From assembly GCA_017979445.1 (NCBI GenBank), contig CM030710.1, forward strand, positions 10,278,248 through 10,342,247: DNA of 64,000 nucleotides. The letters run 5' to 3'. This DNA comes from Akebia trifoliata. Taxonomy: Eukaryota; Streptophyta; Magnoliopsida; Ranunculales; Lardizabalaceae. The translations under genes and the position numbers were made by a program. Positions 34,375-47,088 of the stretch are shown in pieces (the stretch's first letter is position 1; each line of letters opens with the position of its first letter). The notes under the pieces were generated by a model. The model did not search any database and had not been told where the DNA came from. It worked only from the letters and a program-made list of their open reading frames with translations.

Positions 34375-34379
34375 GGGTG

Positions 34380-36278
34380 CACCGGGGCACTCTACAAATC
34401 AGTGCTGGCAACTCAAGCACCAAGTACAAAATTTGATAGACAAGAAAGAGCTCATACTGGATGGACCTGCCAACCCCAATCAACAACAGAACATCAATCA
34501 AAACCCCCTACCTACCCACAATGGAGAGGGAAGTGGGCATATGATAAATGTCATTTTTGGGGAATTCAATTTTAACCCATCAACTTTGATAGCTCCCATC
34601 GGGTCGAAAATCAGGATCCATCTAGCGAAAGAAACAGAAACACCAACAGTTCACACCATCAATCGGTACACCACAAATCCACCTCAAAACTCGCGACCGC
34701 TACTCAGACTGGCTGACCTCACCATCTATACCACTCACCAAATTCTCAATATTGCTACCCGACCACCCCTCATTATATCATATATATCGCCAAGTCATCA
34801 AAATACGACTCGACCCCCCCTTTACATCCCTTGCACTTCATCCTCACAACCACCACTAGTCATTCCTTACATTCCATCAACCCCTCAAGTAGCTTCTCAT
34901 TACCACAACAGCAAAAGCATAACCACCACCCCTTATCCTCAATGTAAAACCCAATCCATCCCCAATAACCATACACTCACCAAAACCATTTTCATACAAC
35001 TCTAACCAAGCAATCCCTTGGAGCTACGAAACCACCATCACCACAACCGCATGGGTTGAGACTATGAAGAAAGCAATGGTAGCTGACATTGGCCATATGA
35101 CAAGGGTAGGGAGGTGCCAAAAGTTACCAGAAAAAGGGGTAAGTATTAGGAAAGAGGCAAAAGAAACAGTAAAGGGAATGGATGATGAAAAGAAAAGAAG
35201 AGAAAAAGGGAATGACAAGATGAATGATGAAAACAAGGAAAAGGAAAAGATAAAAGTGACAGACAAAGAGGCTGCAGATTTCATTAAGCTTATTCGCAAG
35301 AGTGAGAATAATATTGTGGACCAGCTAAACAAACAGCCTGCTCAGATCAGCATTCTGGGTCTCTTACAAAAATCTGAGGAACATCAAGAGGTACTGTTGA
35401 GAGTCTTGGGAAAGTCACACGTACCTACAACCACTTCGCCAACACAGTTAGAACAGACAGTTGGTCAAATCATGGCCCCCAATCCTATCATTTTCATAGA
35501 AAGTGAGTTTGTGCCAAAGGGATGGGGACACGTTGAACCACTGAATATCATGGTCATGTGCAAAGGCATGATGGTAGCTAGAGTACTAATTGATAATGGC
35601 TCAGCCATCAATGTCTGTCCCCTTGAAACCTTCCAAAAATTCAATGCTGACTGGTCGCACGTCAAACCTAATAAGAAGGTTATTCGAGGTTTCAATAGCT
35701 CAAGAAGGGATTCTCTAGGAAAAGTGGATTTACCTATCACCATAAGCCCTTATACGTTTGAAGTGACATTCGAGGTCATGGAGATACCAACGACATTCAA
35801 CTTACTGTTGGACAGGCTTTGGATCCACATTGCCGGGGCAGTACCTTCCTCTTTGCACCAAAGAGTCAAATTTATCATGGGGCAGAGGATGATATTGGTC
35901 TTAGCAGAAAATCTCATCCCAGTTGGGAGAGCTCCGGACGTGCCATTTATCGACATAGAGATGACGAATGATAAAACACTCTACCACTCCTATCAATTTG
36001 CTGCAATTAACCATGTGGAAAAAGGAAAAGAAAAGGTAGAAGCTGAACTGTCAAGGGCAAATCTGATGGTCGGGCAGGTTCTAAAGAAAGCAAGTTACCG
36101 ACCCAGACAAAGGTTGGGACCGGGAGGAAAAAGGAAAGCTACACCGGTCGAAGTAAAAAAATATACTCCTTATTTCGGTCTGGGGTTTAGGCCCACGAAA
36201 AAGGACATAGCAGAAATGAACGACAAGAAAAAAGAACTCTGGTTAGCTAGAAAACAAAATCGTGAACCAAATATCTAG
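34380..36278 (+). pseudogene. element A gag C-terminus and protease
   Basis: Continues gag of A after element B: CAPGHSTNQCW-like knuckle completion (C-x2-H before the insertion, GHSTNQC after). One frame runs to 35005; after a frameshift another runs 35064-36278 (404 residues). The latter has a Lys/Glu-rich charged segment, then the aspartic protease signature VLIDNGSAINVCPLETFQ (about residue 174). D-N-G-S replaces the usual D-(S/T/G)-G. Downstream LDRLWIHIAGAVPSSLHQRV and the PYFGLGFRPTKKDI region are typical of Ogre pro. The protease would process Gag-Pol in the particle. Confidence 0.85.
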
Positions 36279-37080
36279 AATCTGGGCAAAGTTCTTCACA
36301 TCAGTGTTAGTTTCCCGAAATCTGAAACTAGACCTGACAGCTTAGCAGAACCATCGACGACAAAATCAGTAAGAAAATCGAGAACAGTAAGTTTCAAACC
36401 TCTGCACATTCAAGAAGACTCAGTTTTTGAGTCCCAGTCACCCTTCGTAGAAGGCATTGATGTATTATTCAATGGGAATTCCAATGAAAGTCTATCAGAG
36501 ACTGCTCCAGAATCCACAAAGGTGGAAATCATCAAAAGCAAGGGGAACGAATCACCCTTCCCCACTGGCATTGACTGGGCATCAGTCATCATTCCACCAA
36601 GCTTGGGAGGGACTATGCCTCATTCTGACAATAATCAATCGGAGATAATGGTCATCTTCAAACCATCAACCAAATCATCCAAAAAATCACTTTCACATCT
36701 CATTCGCCCCTTAGAGAATGGGAAGTTCTGAACAATTGGGAGGAATTCCCATTAATCCTTGAGGCTGTTGAGGCCTCCAAATAAAAAAATACCGTTAAAT
36801 GAATCTAGTTTGCCCGAGGATCATAACGAGCCCTCGTCATCGGGTAAAGACTGTTTTGAGGGCTCCCTATCTTTATTAATAAATTTGCATGATTGTTCTT
36901 CTTATTTCAGATATCCAAAAAATAACAAAAAACAAATATTTCTCAAGAAACAAAAAAATAAAAAAAATTTAAAAATCAAAAAAATCAAAAAACTTTCAAA
37001 AGGACAAAAAAACATATATTTTCCAAAAACCCAAAAAAGAGTTTTCAAGGGATCTGTCTCAATCAAATGGGGACCCAGAT
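36279..37080 (+). other. element A pro-RT spacer, possible Ogre intron
   Basis: The frame after protease carries on to NWEEFPLILEAVEASK and a TAA near 36782. It is followed by an A-rich stretch (36920-37030) preceded by a pyrimidine tract and CAG (TTGTTCTTCTTATTTCAG, ending at 36910). Remnant E stops at the homologous place (60856) and has the same A-rich stretch (60955-60980). Ogre elements are known to have an intron between protease and RT. An exact donor could not be assigned. Confidence 0.4.
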
Positions 37081-38700
37081 AAAATAGAATTTGAAAGGGA
37101 TGAGTACGATTTCGATCTTGAACTCAACCTTGACCTCATGGGGATCCAAGAAGAGTCTAAGGATGAAATGGAGTACCCACCCAAAGAAATCAAAGATCTA
37201 GTAGATCATCACAAGAAAGGTGTTCAGCCAAACATCGAAGATACAGATTCAATCAATCTTGGTACCGAAGAGGACCCACGAATTATCAGGATCGGAGACT
37301 TATTAACGTCACAACAAAAGGAAGAAATAATCAAACTCTTACAAGATTATCAAGATGTCTTCGCATGGTCATACAGGGATATGCCTGGGTTGGACACAGA
37401 TCTTGTTGTACACAAGCTACCAATTATCTTGGGAAGCAAGTCGATCAAGTATAAACTAAGAAGGCTAAAACCAGAATGGACCCTCAAGGTAAAAAATGAG
37501 GTCATAAAGCAGTTCGAAGCAGGATTCCTCACAGTTTCTATATACCCTGAGTGGTTGGCTAATGTTGTCCCAATACCCAAGAAAGATGGATAGGTACGCA
37601 TGTGTGTTGACTATCGAGACTTGAACAAGGTCAGTCCTAAGGATGATTTTCCACTATCATACATCGACACTCTAGTCGATAGTACAGCAGGACACGGCAT
37701 ATTCTCTTTCATGGATGACTTTTCAGGCTATAATCAAATAAAAATGATAGAAGAAGACCAAGAAAAGACTACATTTTTCACACCATGGGGTATTTTCCAC
37801 TACAAAGTCATGACATTCGAATTGAAAAAAGTAGGAGCGATTTATCAACGGGCAATGACCGCATTATTCCACGATATGATCTATAAGAAAATGGAGGTCT
37901 CTGTAGACGACATGATTACTAAATTTGGCATTGAAGAAGACCATCTGGTAAATCTAAAGAAGTTATTCGACAGGCTGAGGAAGTACAGTTTAAGGTTAAA
38001 TCCTGCAAAATGTGTATTCGGGGCAACATCGGGCAAACTACTGGGTTTCATCGTCAACAGAAGAGGTATCGAGATAGATCCGGCAAAAACCAAGTATATC
38101 CTTGAGATGAAAACACCTGTTTCAGAGAAAGATGTTTGGGCATTCTTGGGGAGAATACAGTATATTAGCCATTTCATTGCTCAACTTACGCCTATCTGTG
38201 AGCCAGTCTTCAAGCTACTCAGGAAGGACACACCAAAAAAGTGGAACCAAGACTATCAAGAAGCATTCGATAAGATCAAGCAATATCTGCTTAATTCACC
38301 AGTCCTAGTCCCTCCTACTATAGGGCAACCCCTACTTATGTACATCTCAGTGCAAGAAACGTCAATGGGGTGTGTACTAGGACAACATGATGAATTAGGA
38401 TGGAAGGAGCAGGCCATCTACTATCTCAGCAAGAAATTTATCGAGTACGAAGCAAAATATTAGACACTTGAGAAAACTTGTTGTACACTAGTCTGGGCAT
38501 CTCAATGACTACGTCACTATTTGCTTATTTACTCAACTATGCTTATTGCCAGAATGGACCCCCTCAAATACCTCTTCGAGAAACTAGCATTAATAGGTCG
38601 TACAACAAAGTGGTAATTATTATTATCTGAGTTTGACGTCACCTATGTCACTCAAAAAGCTATCAAAGGGCAAGCAATTTTCGACCACCTAGCCGAGCAC
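37081..38700 (+). pseudogene. element A reverse transcriptase and first RNase H region
   Basis: One frame with internal stops: TAG at 37591 and TAG at 38461, plus others near 38505 and 38612. Order: NLGTEEDPRIIRIGDLL and YQDVFAWSYRDMPGL (gypsy RT N-terminus), VRMCVDYRDLNKVSPKDDFP, FSFMDDFSGYNQIKM, and VSVDDM at 37900 (usual (Y/F)VDDM, Tyr replaced by Ser), then the connection region and EQAIYYLSKKFIEYEAKY (RNase H). It would copy genomic RNA into cDNA in the particle. Non-functional. Confidence 0.92.
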
Positions 38701-39452
38701 CCGTTGCCTGACTACGAACCATTAAAAATGAACTTTCCTGATGAAGCCATACTGATCACTGAGGTTAAAGACGATGATGAGGAGTCAGGCTGGAAAATGT
38801 ACTTCAACGGAGCAGCCAATCAGAAAGGAAATAGAATAGGGGCAGTTTTGATCAAGCCAGATGGGTCTCATGTACTGATCGCCATTAGATTGAAATTCCA
38901 ATGTTTTAACAACGAAGATGAATATGAAGCATGCATATCAGGGTTGAAAGCAGCACTGGATCTCAAGGTAGATGAGATTGATATTTTTTGGAGATTCAAG
39001 CTTAGTAATCTATCAGACGACTGGAGAATGGAAGACTCGAGAGCAGAGACTGGTCCCTTACCACGAGTATCTGGAGGAACTAAGCTTGTGTTTTGATAGG
39101 ATTTCATTCACATACATTCCAAGAGCCAAGAATCAGTTTGCAGATACGCTAGCTACACTTACTTCTATGATCAGTGTCTCGGAAGACTTAATCATCGACC
39201 CTATTGAGATTGGAATTCAAGATGAGCCGACCTATTGCTTACCCGTCGAAATAGAAGAATCCGAAGAAAAGTCTTGGTATTCAGACATCAAGACATATCT
39301 CGAAGATCGAATCCTCCCCTCAGATGCAACCCCAAATGATCGAAGGACCATTCAGAAGCTAACAGGGCAATTCTTTTTAAGCAACGGTATTCTATACAAG
39401 AAGTCACACCACGAGGTCTTATTCCATTGTGTGGCAGAAGAAGAAGCAACAT
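38701..39452 (+). pseudogene. element A second RNase H (aRNH) and integrase N-terminus
   Basis: WKMYFNGAANQKGNRIGAVL opens a second RNase H domain, a mark of Tat/Ogre pol. After a one-base indel in the T run near 38985 the other frame gives FGDSSLVIYQTTGEW and YIPRAKNQFADTLATL. The frame ends at a TGA (39452) that replaces an Arg codon before the integrase zinc finger. Confidence 0.85.
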
Positions 39453-40527
39453 GACTAATCGAGACCGTACACGGTGGAGTCTATGGGCCCCACATGAATG
39501 GTCACATGCTTGCTAAGAAGATCATGAGGATGGGATACTATTGGTCGACAATGGAGAGTGACTGCTATCAGCATGTCCGCAAATGCCATCTATGCCAGAT
39601 ATATGCCAACAAGATCAATGATGCGCCTTCAGAACTACATAACATGACCACTCCTTGGCCCTTCTCGCTCTAGAGAATGGACGTCATCGGACAGATCTCA
39701 CCTAAAATTGCAAACGGGCATCGTTTCATCCTCATTGCTAACGACTACTTTACCAAATGGGTAGAAGTAGCGTCTTATGCCAATGTCACCAAATGCAACG
39801 TCTTGAAGTTTTTCAAGAATAATATCATTTGCTGGTATGGACTTCCGAGCGGATTAGTAACCGATAATGCCAAGAACTTCAAGAACAAAGATATGATCAA
39901 GATATGTGAAGATTTCCAGATCACTCATCACAACTCTGTACCCTACAGACCTAAGATGAACGGAGTAGTCGAGGCAGCCAACAAGAATATCAAGAGAATA
40001 ATCGAGAAGATGGCATTTACGTACAAAGATTGGCACGACATGTTGTGTCGTCCTTTGCACTCCACGCCTATCGAACCTTATTCAGAACCTCGACTGGGGC
40101 AACTCCATACTCATTGGTATACGGAATGGAAGCAGTCTTACTCGTAGAGATTGAGATTCCCTCCCTCCGGATCTTAAAGGAAGCATAATTAGATGAAACT
40201 GAGTGGATTCAAGCTCGGTTTGATTAACTAAATCTAATTGAAGAGAAATGCCTTGCAGCCATTTTCCATGGACAGATCTATCAACGACGAATAACTCGTG
40301 CCTATAACAAAAAAGTCAAGCCTAGGGATTTCTCACCAGGAGACCTGGTCTTAAAGAAAATTTTGCCAATCTAAGAAGACGCTAAGGGAAAGTTTCGACC
40401 AAACTATGAGAGACCCTTCATTGTGTAAAAGGTGATGGTGGGAGGAGCTCTGATCCTCACAGAAATAGACGGACAAGTCTTCCCTCAATCGATCAATGCT
40501 GACATCGTCAAGAAGTACTACGCTTGA
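39453..40527 (+). pseudogene. element A integrase
   Basis: HHCC finger: H..(HGGVYGPHMNGHML) and C..C in CYQHVRKCHLCQ. DDE core: MDVIGQI (first Asp, after a TAG), GLVTDNAKNF (second Asp), [10 protein letters not shown] (Glu). A frameshift near 40100 follows; the other frame gives the GDLVLKKILP C-terminal segment and ends at TGA 40525-40527 with several stops on the way. It would insert cDNA, making the 5-bp duplications seen here. Confidence 0.9.
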
Positions 40528-41486
40528 TATCTAACCCTGAGATGACGAAATGCCATCTTTGCTATCCCAAACTAACTATCACACCCTAGTCAACCCTTTT
40601 GAGCCATCACATTCATTTCTTAACCTAAGATTGGGGCAAGTCAACAATTACAAAACGATAAAAAAAAATCAAAAAAAAGATAGACAAAAGAAAAGAAAAT
40701 AAAAAAGATCAAAGCATCAAATTACTCCTGGCCCACATGAGGATAAACTGTGAACGGCTAACAAACAAAAAAATTAAAAAGTCAAAAAATCGGACACTTG
40801 ATCTAAGCTCAACCCAAATCTCCAGCCTAAACAAGTTCGAGAGACGCTAGGAGGAGACATAGATTACCTTTTCGAAATAAAAATAACCGAGCCCCATGTC
40901 TAAACCACTCTAGACAAACCTACTGTAACATTTTTGTATCCTTCCACTACCATTAGCCTAAGCCAACATTTCATCCCACTAAAAGTCCTTTTTGATTAGG
41001 AAATGTTTTAGGGCAACATGATAACAGTGGCAACACTAATGATTTTGTGACTTGGTCCGGACCTCAAAGTCTTGTTACTCGTGAGAAGACTCAGAAAGGG
41101 AATCCAGGTCGGATATTAAAAAAAAAAGAGTACTCGAAGTGTAAAGTAACCGATCTCGCGACTCAACTTGAGTTGTCGAACCATGAATAGTCGTCGAAAA
41201 ACTCGAGAGAGGAATCTAGATCTATTACTCAAGAAAGAGTGCCACTACAAGAGTAGAGTCGTCGATCTCGCAACTCAACTTGAGTCACCAAGCCATAAAG
41301 ACATAAAGACTCCGAGTAAAATTGTAATGAAAAATTAAAAAATACAAGCATGGTCTGAAAGGGCATAGTGAAAACCTGAAAAGACGCTATGAGTAAAAAA
41401 TCAGACTATGGCAAGAGCAAAGTCACCGGTACGATGAAAGCCCAAAAGGCATTGATGCGCAAAAATGTGGAAACCGAGTCTGGTGA
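40528..41486 (+). other. element A 3' UTR, first part
   Basis: No coding potential. It begins with the wording CCTAAGATTGGGGCAAGT, common after pol in Ogre-like elements (from memory), then A-rich DNA, then two diverged ~100-bp repeats with ACTCGAG/CTCGAGT-like and AACTTGAGTTGTCG segments (41110-41320). Interrupted by element C at 41487. Confidence 0.55.
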
Positions 41487-43097
41487 TGTAAACACCCCAT
41501 TTTTTCACTCGCCTGATTAATCAACTCGTCAACTCGATCGCAATGGTTCCCAATGATAGATGTTTATTCCAATGCTTTATTTTGTTACCAGATATATTTC
41601 AGAAATCCGGATGAGGTATCTCGAACTGACAAAACCTTAGAAATCACGCTACGCTAGGAAAATATGACCCCAGAAATATAGAAATCATCATCTTGCAAAC
41701 AAAAAGATGCTTTACAATAAAAATCACTAAAAATTGATAAAATTACGAAAATGCCCTTCATAAAGTTCACGATTATTTTCACACAAAAAAACTTCATAAA
41801 TGACAACAACCAATATTCCCATTGAATTTCTTACGAAAAATCGATTCTAAAACATCCTGAAACATAAAAAACTGACTTAAAACGCGAAAAGTCCTCTCCA
41901 GGGGCAAAACGGTAATTTCACAATTTTCATAATTAAAATTTTCGAAATTAATAAATAAAATATTAAATAATTAAATTGAAACATTAATAAAATTAATTTA
42001 AAATTTTGAACTAAAAAAATCGATTAATCGGACTCTCAGGAAAAATTGTTAAGGGTTCGCAAGATATTTCTTTAAGGACCCCTCCATTTGGAGGTCCAAA
42101 GAATTAAAGATATAAGAGAGGGGGGTTCTTCAAAAATTTAAAGTCAATCAAGCAAGACTAAGGTCAAGGTATTAAAGTCAATCAAGTGAGATTAAAGTCA
42201 AAATTAAAGTCAATTAAGTATGACTGAAGTCAAGATATTAAAAGTCAATCAATTAAGACTAAAGTCAAAATATTAAAAGTCAATCAAATAAGACCAAAAG
42301 TGAAAATCATAATAGAGTTCTAATTAAATAATAACTCTATCTAATAGAGTTCTAACTAAAACACAATTCCACCTAAAACAATTCTAATTAAAACACAACT
42401 CTACCTAAAACAAGTCTAACTAAAACACAACTCTAACTAAAAGAATTACAATCAAACACTAATTCTATCTAAATCAACCCCTAAAAAATCTATAAATAGA
42501 GGTCATCACACCCTATTTTCATATCAAATCATAAACCCTAAGAAAAGTAGGTCTAAAAACCCCCTAACCTCCCATAAACCCTAGTTTTGGAGTCCCAACT
42601 CCTTACCTAACATCCCTTCTTCGATTTTAGCCTAAAAAATACCTAAAAGCCCTTCAAAAGTATCCCCAAAATCCATAAACAAATATGAAGAATCGAGATC
42701 TAAGGAAGGGATACCTCGCCTCGGAGATCAGAAATCAGATCTAGAAACAAACCGAAGTAAGGAATACTGAACAAGGAGTTACTCTATTAGATCTGAGGGA
42801 ATGATAAAGTTGTCTTCGGAAAGGTATAATTTCTTAATGTTTTTTTTATCGAGGTTTTTTTAGCAATGTAATTTATTTGAAAAATTAGTAAAGACCGGCT
42901 TTGGCCGGGCGGGGTTGGTGCCTAACACCTTCCAACCTCGTAACGTGATCCCCGGACCCTTTTTTCTTTCATAGATTAGTAATGTTTGCCTTTTTTAGAG
43001 TCAGTTTGGTTCCTAGACCTTAATAACTAGGTGGCGACTCCTAAACCTCAAGGGTCAAAAGCGGATCCGCGCACCCCGCTGATCGAGGGCGCTTTCA
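41487..43097 (+). repeat. element C 5' LTR (family B)
   Basis: 1,611 bp, TGTAAACACC...GGCGCTTTCA. Clearly the same family as the B LTRs but more diverged. U5 has GGTGGCGACTCC at 43030-43041 and the GC hairpin with one arm mutated (CGCTGAT for CGCGGAT). Confidence 0.88.
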
Positions 43098-43098
43098 G

Positions 43099-43117
43099 TG
43101 GCAACTCCACTGGGGAC
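43099..43117 (+). other. element C primer-binding site
   Basis: TGGCAACTCCACTGGGGAC, one change (G to A at position 5) from the B site, one base after the LTR end. Confidence 0.8.
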
Positions 43118-46100
43118 ATTGAGGATCAAACTTGAAAAACCCCAAGTATGGGAGCATTGTTAAATCAACCTAGAATGTTTTATTTAGTTTGTTTAGCTGT
43201 TTATTTTATCTATTTGTTGTTATCTTGGTTCGATTACTAATTATGCGTTTGGACTTTGAATATTTGGTATTTTGGCATATCACTGTTATGATTCAAATCG
43301 AGCATTATTTATTATTTTTATCCAATTGAGGGTTGTTTAGGGTGATCCTAAATAATGCAAAATTCCAAAAAAGGTTATTAATGGATTAATGGTGGTTGAA
43401 GCGGGGAGATCGCCGTTTTTTTTTTAATTGGGCACACGTTGGTTAAGCTTGGACGTTTTTTTATTAATGTTGATTAGGCGAGAAAATCCTTTGATTAATT
43501 TTTGTAGGTGTGTGAGAGTTTCTATTTTTTTTTCTTTCTATTTATTTTTTTTTATTATCACTTTATTCTGATAACGAGACTGTGCTTACCAAAGAAAATA
43601 TACATAAAAAGAAGTTTTAACATGGGAGTTTTTTATTATGCGTTTTTAAAAAAAAAAAACATGGTTGTGCTGTTGGTAACAGCAATGATAAATAATGGGA
43701 ATGGTGTGCATCGAGAAAAAAGTTTGTTTTTATCTTAAACCCATTATTTTAAAATGAATCTTTTTCTCTTTTATTTCACTTCTCTTATGTTAAATTCATC
43801 TTCTTCAACCAAAACAAAGCAGAGACCGATCGATTTTGGTCTCCCAACCCAGTCAACACTAATCAACTCGATCGATTTCCTCCAATGGAGTGGTATGGAG
43901 CTTCAACTCGATGGCTCCTCCACAAAGTCGCTCAGACTTCGTCGTCTTCAACAAGAACCTACTGGTTCTAATCAGAAATCGGTCGACTTAGTTTCTCCAG
44001 CCCTATTGATTTGAAAGCTCTATTTCAACAGATTTATAACCTTACACCCCCTTGGCTACAAGAATCTTCGATCAATCGAGGGAATGGGGGGAGTTTTTTA
44101 CCGAAAGAACCCCTTTTGGGATCTTAAATCTCATCGTTTCTTTTTTTTTAAGGAAAAGAAAGATCTTGAAGGCTGCAGTGCCGTGTTGCCGAAACGCACA
44201 TCAAAGAAACGAGGAACTCGTTTCAAAGAGAGATTTTTTTTTTTTTTTACGATTTTCAAAACCCATCTATTCTTCGAATGAACTATGTGACGTTTCTCTC
44301 TGTTCGTTCTGATCTATCAGAATAGACTCGTTTTTTTTTCTCGATCTAGCTATTTTGGTAAAACCTCCAGCATGAATGGATCGTTGACAATGAATTGTTT
44401 TTTGCATGTAACCAAGACTAGGAAACAGTCCTACGGTTAGGAATCAGAACGAAATTTATCACTATTATTTCGTTTTGAGATCTTAAGTTCGGGCTTAGTA
44501 CAGTGAAGCTGATTGTGAATTGTCACAACTGTCGAATGAGTCAAGAGGGTTTGAATGATGAAGAGGGGTTTTCTGTGTTCAGATGTATAGTTTTGTTTAT
44601 TTAAAATTTTTATTTTCTCTCAAAACAAAATCAGAAATATAAAGAGAATAAAAACAAATGATAATTGACAGACAGTCTTGAGTTTGATTGTAAGAGTTTT
44701 TGGGGTTTTATTTGTTGGCACACCAATCGTGTCGGGTTGTGTTTTTTTTGATTTATTTTAGTAATAGGTTTTTTTTTAGTTTTTTTTACATCAATTGATT
44801 AAATAAAGATCTTGATGTTTTGGAAAAATAAAAATCAATTTGTTTTTTTAAGATAAAAATAAAAGGGTACATCGCCCCATACTCCAATAACTATTATTCC
44901 ATAACTTATCATCGGTTCAATGTTTGAGGAGTCTCGAATTGTTTTAGAATCACCCGAAATAACCCTTGATTGGAATACATAAGGGAATAATGTTGGATTA
45001 AATGCTTGTTTCTAATATCAGTATATGCTTAATGTGTTTATCTTTACTTATGAGATTGGAATGGCATTGATTTTGATTAAATATTCATGTGATTTGAATG
45101 GTGTTGATCTTGATTATGATTGGGATAGTGTTTATTTCAATTAAATATTCATGCAACTCAAGTTATATTGGATTGATTGGGCCCATCGGCCCATGTGTTT
45201 AAAAAAAAGGCCCCGGGCACACCCCACCCTGTTTTGCACACACCACATGCACGTTTACTGTTTTACCCACTTACACGTCCCATATAGCCAACGTGGCACT
45301 AGTGCGTGCCCCGGTCTCCTCGGAGATGCGACGTAGTTCATGGAAACCACAACTCCAGTCACGTACCTTAGGGTATATCAAACTGGGGCATCAATACCGT
45401 CTGATCAGGTGATTCTGATAGGTATATTGATGCATCTAAGCTGGAGCGACCTGAACCTTTGACCTATTGTGAGCCACACAGTCACACGTCCCGATTGCCA
45501 ACGTAGTACTAGTACGTGGTCGGTCCCCTCGTGGGATGCCAAACCATTTATGAAAGCTACAACTCTTGACTCATACCCATAGGTATGTAAAAGATAATCT
45601 GAGTATATCAATTGCACTTCTTGGTCAAAATCGGTGCCTAAGCAAGATCTTACCACTGTACCCTACTGTACGAGGGGGATAGACTACGTCTATTCTAGAC
45701 GAGAGGTATTTAAGTGGGCCCTTGCTCAGCATTGTGCGCCACCTCTCAATTGGAAATCAAACTGGCTGTTTTTGACTTCAGAGAAGTGAGTTGAGGTTTT
45801 AAATTATCACCTATACGGTATATTAAACCCACGTATCGAAAGGTATATAGGTGTGCTTGGGCAAGGGTAGCCAGATAAAAATACATTGCACGTAGTAAGC
45901 TTAGAGTCTAGAAACCCTCCTTGTAGGTCACGACTCGAACTTATCGTGGGTGTTCTCGGGTTGTTTATGGAATGGAACCTTTGGGTTGATGAATGTATGT
46001 GAATGATGTGAATGGTGAGATCAAAGTGTATGATTGTCCTCAAGGATCAAAAATGTTGTTTTTGAAAATTAAAATGGGTGCACCGACCCAATAAAAAATC

Positions 46101-46400
46101 CATTCTTTTACAACAATGACCCAGTCCATCTCGATCTAACAATCATGATGGACCGGGACATTTAAATCAAAATGAAAATCGAATTTTCAAAAAAGAAATG
46201 GAAAATATTTTCCAGAAAAGAATGTTTTTCAAAAGAAGTGTTCTCTAGAAAAATGTTTTCCAAGAAAAAATATCTTCCAAAAAATGTTTTCCATAAGAAC
46301 AAGATTTTCTGAAAGGAAAGTATTTTCTAAATAAAAAGAAAGTTGATATTTTACATGGACCTTGGAAGAGTACTAAAATACCCTTTTGTGTCGAACCAGG
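43118..46400 (+). other. element C leader
   Basis: Non-coding. Low-complexity T-rich DNA to 44870, then the block shared with A and B: palindromes GCACTAGTGC (45296-45305) and GTACTAGTAC (45506-45515), 210 bp apart. A GGAAAA/TTTTCC simple repeat (46190-46330) precedes ORF1. Confidence 0.7.
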
Positions 46401-47088
46401 ATGCTAGTCGCAGTCGATAACCCAATCGATCAGTTAGTCAAAACGACCGTCATAGGAATGCACCCTGTAGAGAAGATCAATTTTGGGAGATTTATGTTAA
46501 GGAGTGCTCTCTACTTCCACGAATTTGAGATAGACTGGAACCTCTTACATGCTATGGCTAAGCGATGGAAACCCTATCTTCACATATTCTATATGGGGTA
46601 TATGCATTTGTGTCCTACTCATGAGGATTACTGTGGCATCATGAGGATATCCACTTCAGGACCTCTAGTCAGGCCCTCATTGAAGACCGGATATTCTGGT
46701 GACCTCGCCACAGGACTGAATATTTCCAAGGAAGAAGCCAAGGCCTTAGTTCATAACGGGAAATTGGACTTAGTACCTTTATTGAGCCCATATCGCTCCC
46801 GCAGTCATCCTATCAATGTAAAATCCGAAGCCTGGTGAGCCACTAGAGATTACTGGTTATGTTTAGGAATCTTAGCTCAATACATACTGACCTTTAATAG
46901 TGATGGCCAAACTATCCCTGAGTCCTTCATAGATATAGCCTCTCAACTCTCAAGGAAAGCCAACCCGGTACCTCTCATCCCAGCTGAAACTTTCTCAGGT
47001 TTAGATGCCATAAAAAATGGTGAGCGGGAAAACTTCAAAAGAAGTCCCTACTTACTCTATATGTGACTTTGTGACCGTCTCAAAATCA
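46401..47088 (+). pseudogene. element C ORF1 (DUF7745-like), truncated
   Basis: ATG at 46401, frame aligned to A's ORF1 throughout. Motifs WKPYLHIFYMGYMHLCPTHE and LATGLNISKEEAKALVHN. Stops: TGA at 46836 and TGA at 47064. The latter falls at the same codon as the TGA at 19484 in A (YM-stop-LCDRL in both). Homology ends at about 47088, so the last 40 % is missing. Confidence 0.75.

Larger units (their letters stand above)
41487..47088 (+). mobile_element. element C: 5' part of an Ogre-like element, family B LTR
   Basis: A 5' LTR (41487-43097) is followed by a primer site, a leader with the palindrome block, and ORF1. Homology to A's ORF1 stops sharply at about 47088, and no plus-strand partner LTR is found to the right. 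It is not the 3' LTR of A: the family differs, no polypurine tract precedes it, and a primer site follows. C is therefore a truncated insertion within A's 3' UTR. Confidence 0.75.

Noticed and set aside
35024..35332. 102-codon minus-strand frame
   Set aside because: Shadow of the charged gag-protease frame on the plus strand.
41487..43097. 3' LTR of element A
   Set aside because: Family B, not family A; no polypurine tract before it; a primer site follows it; the true 3' LTR with matching TSD is at 53044-59633.
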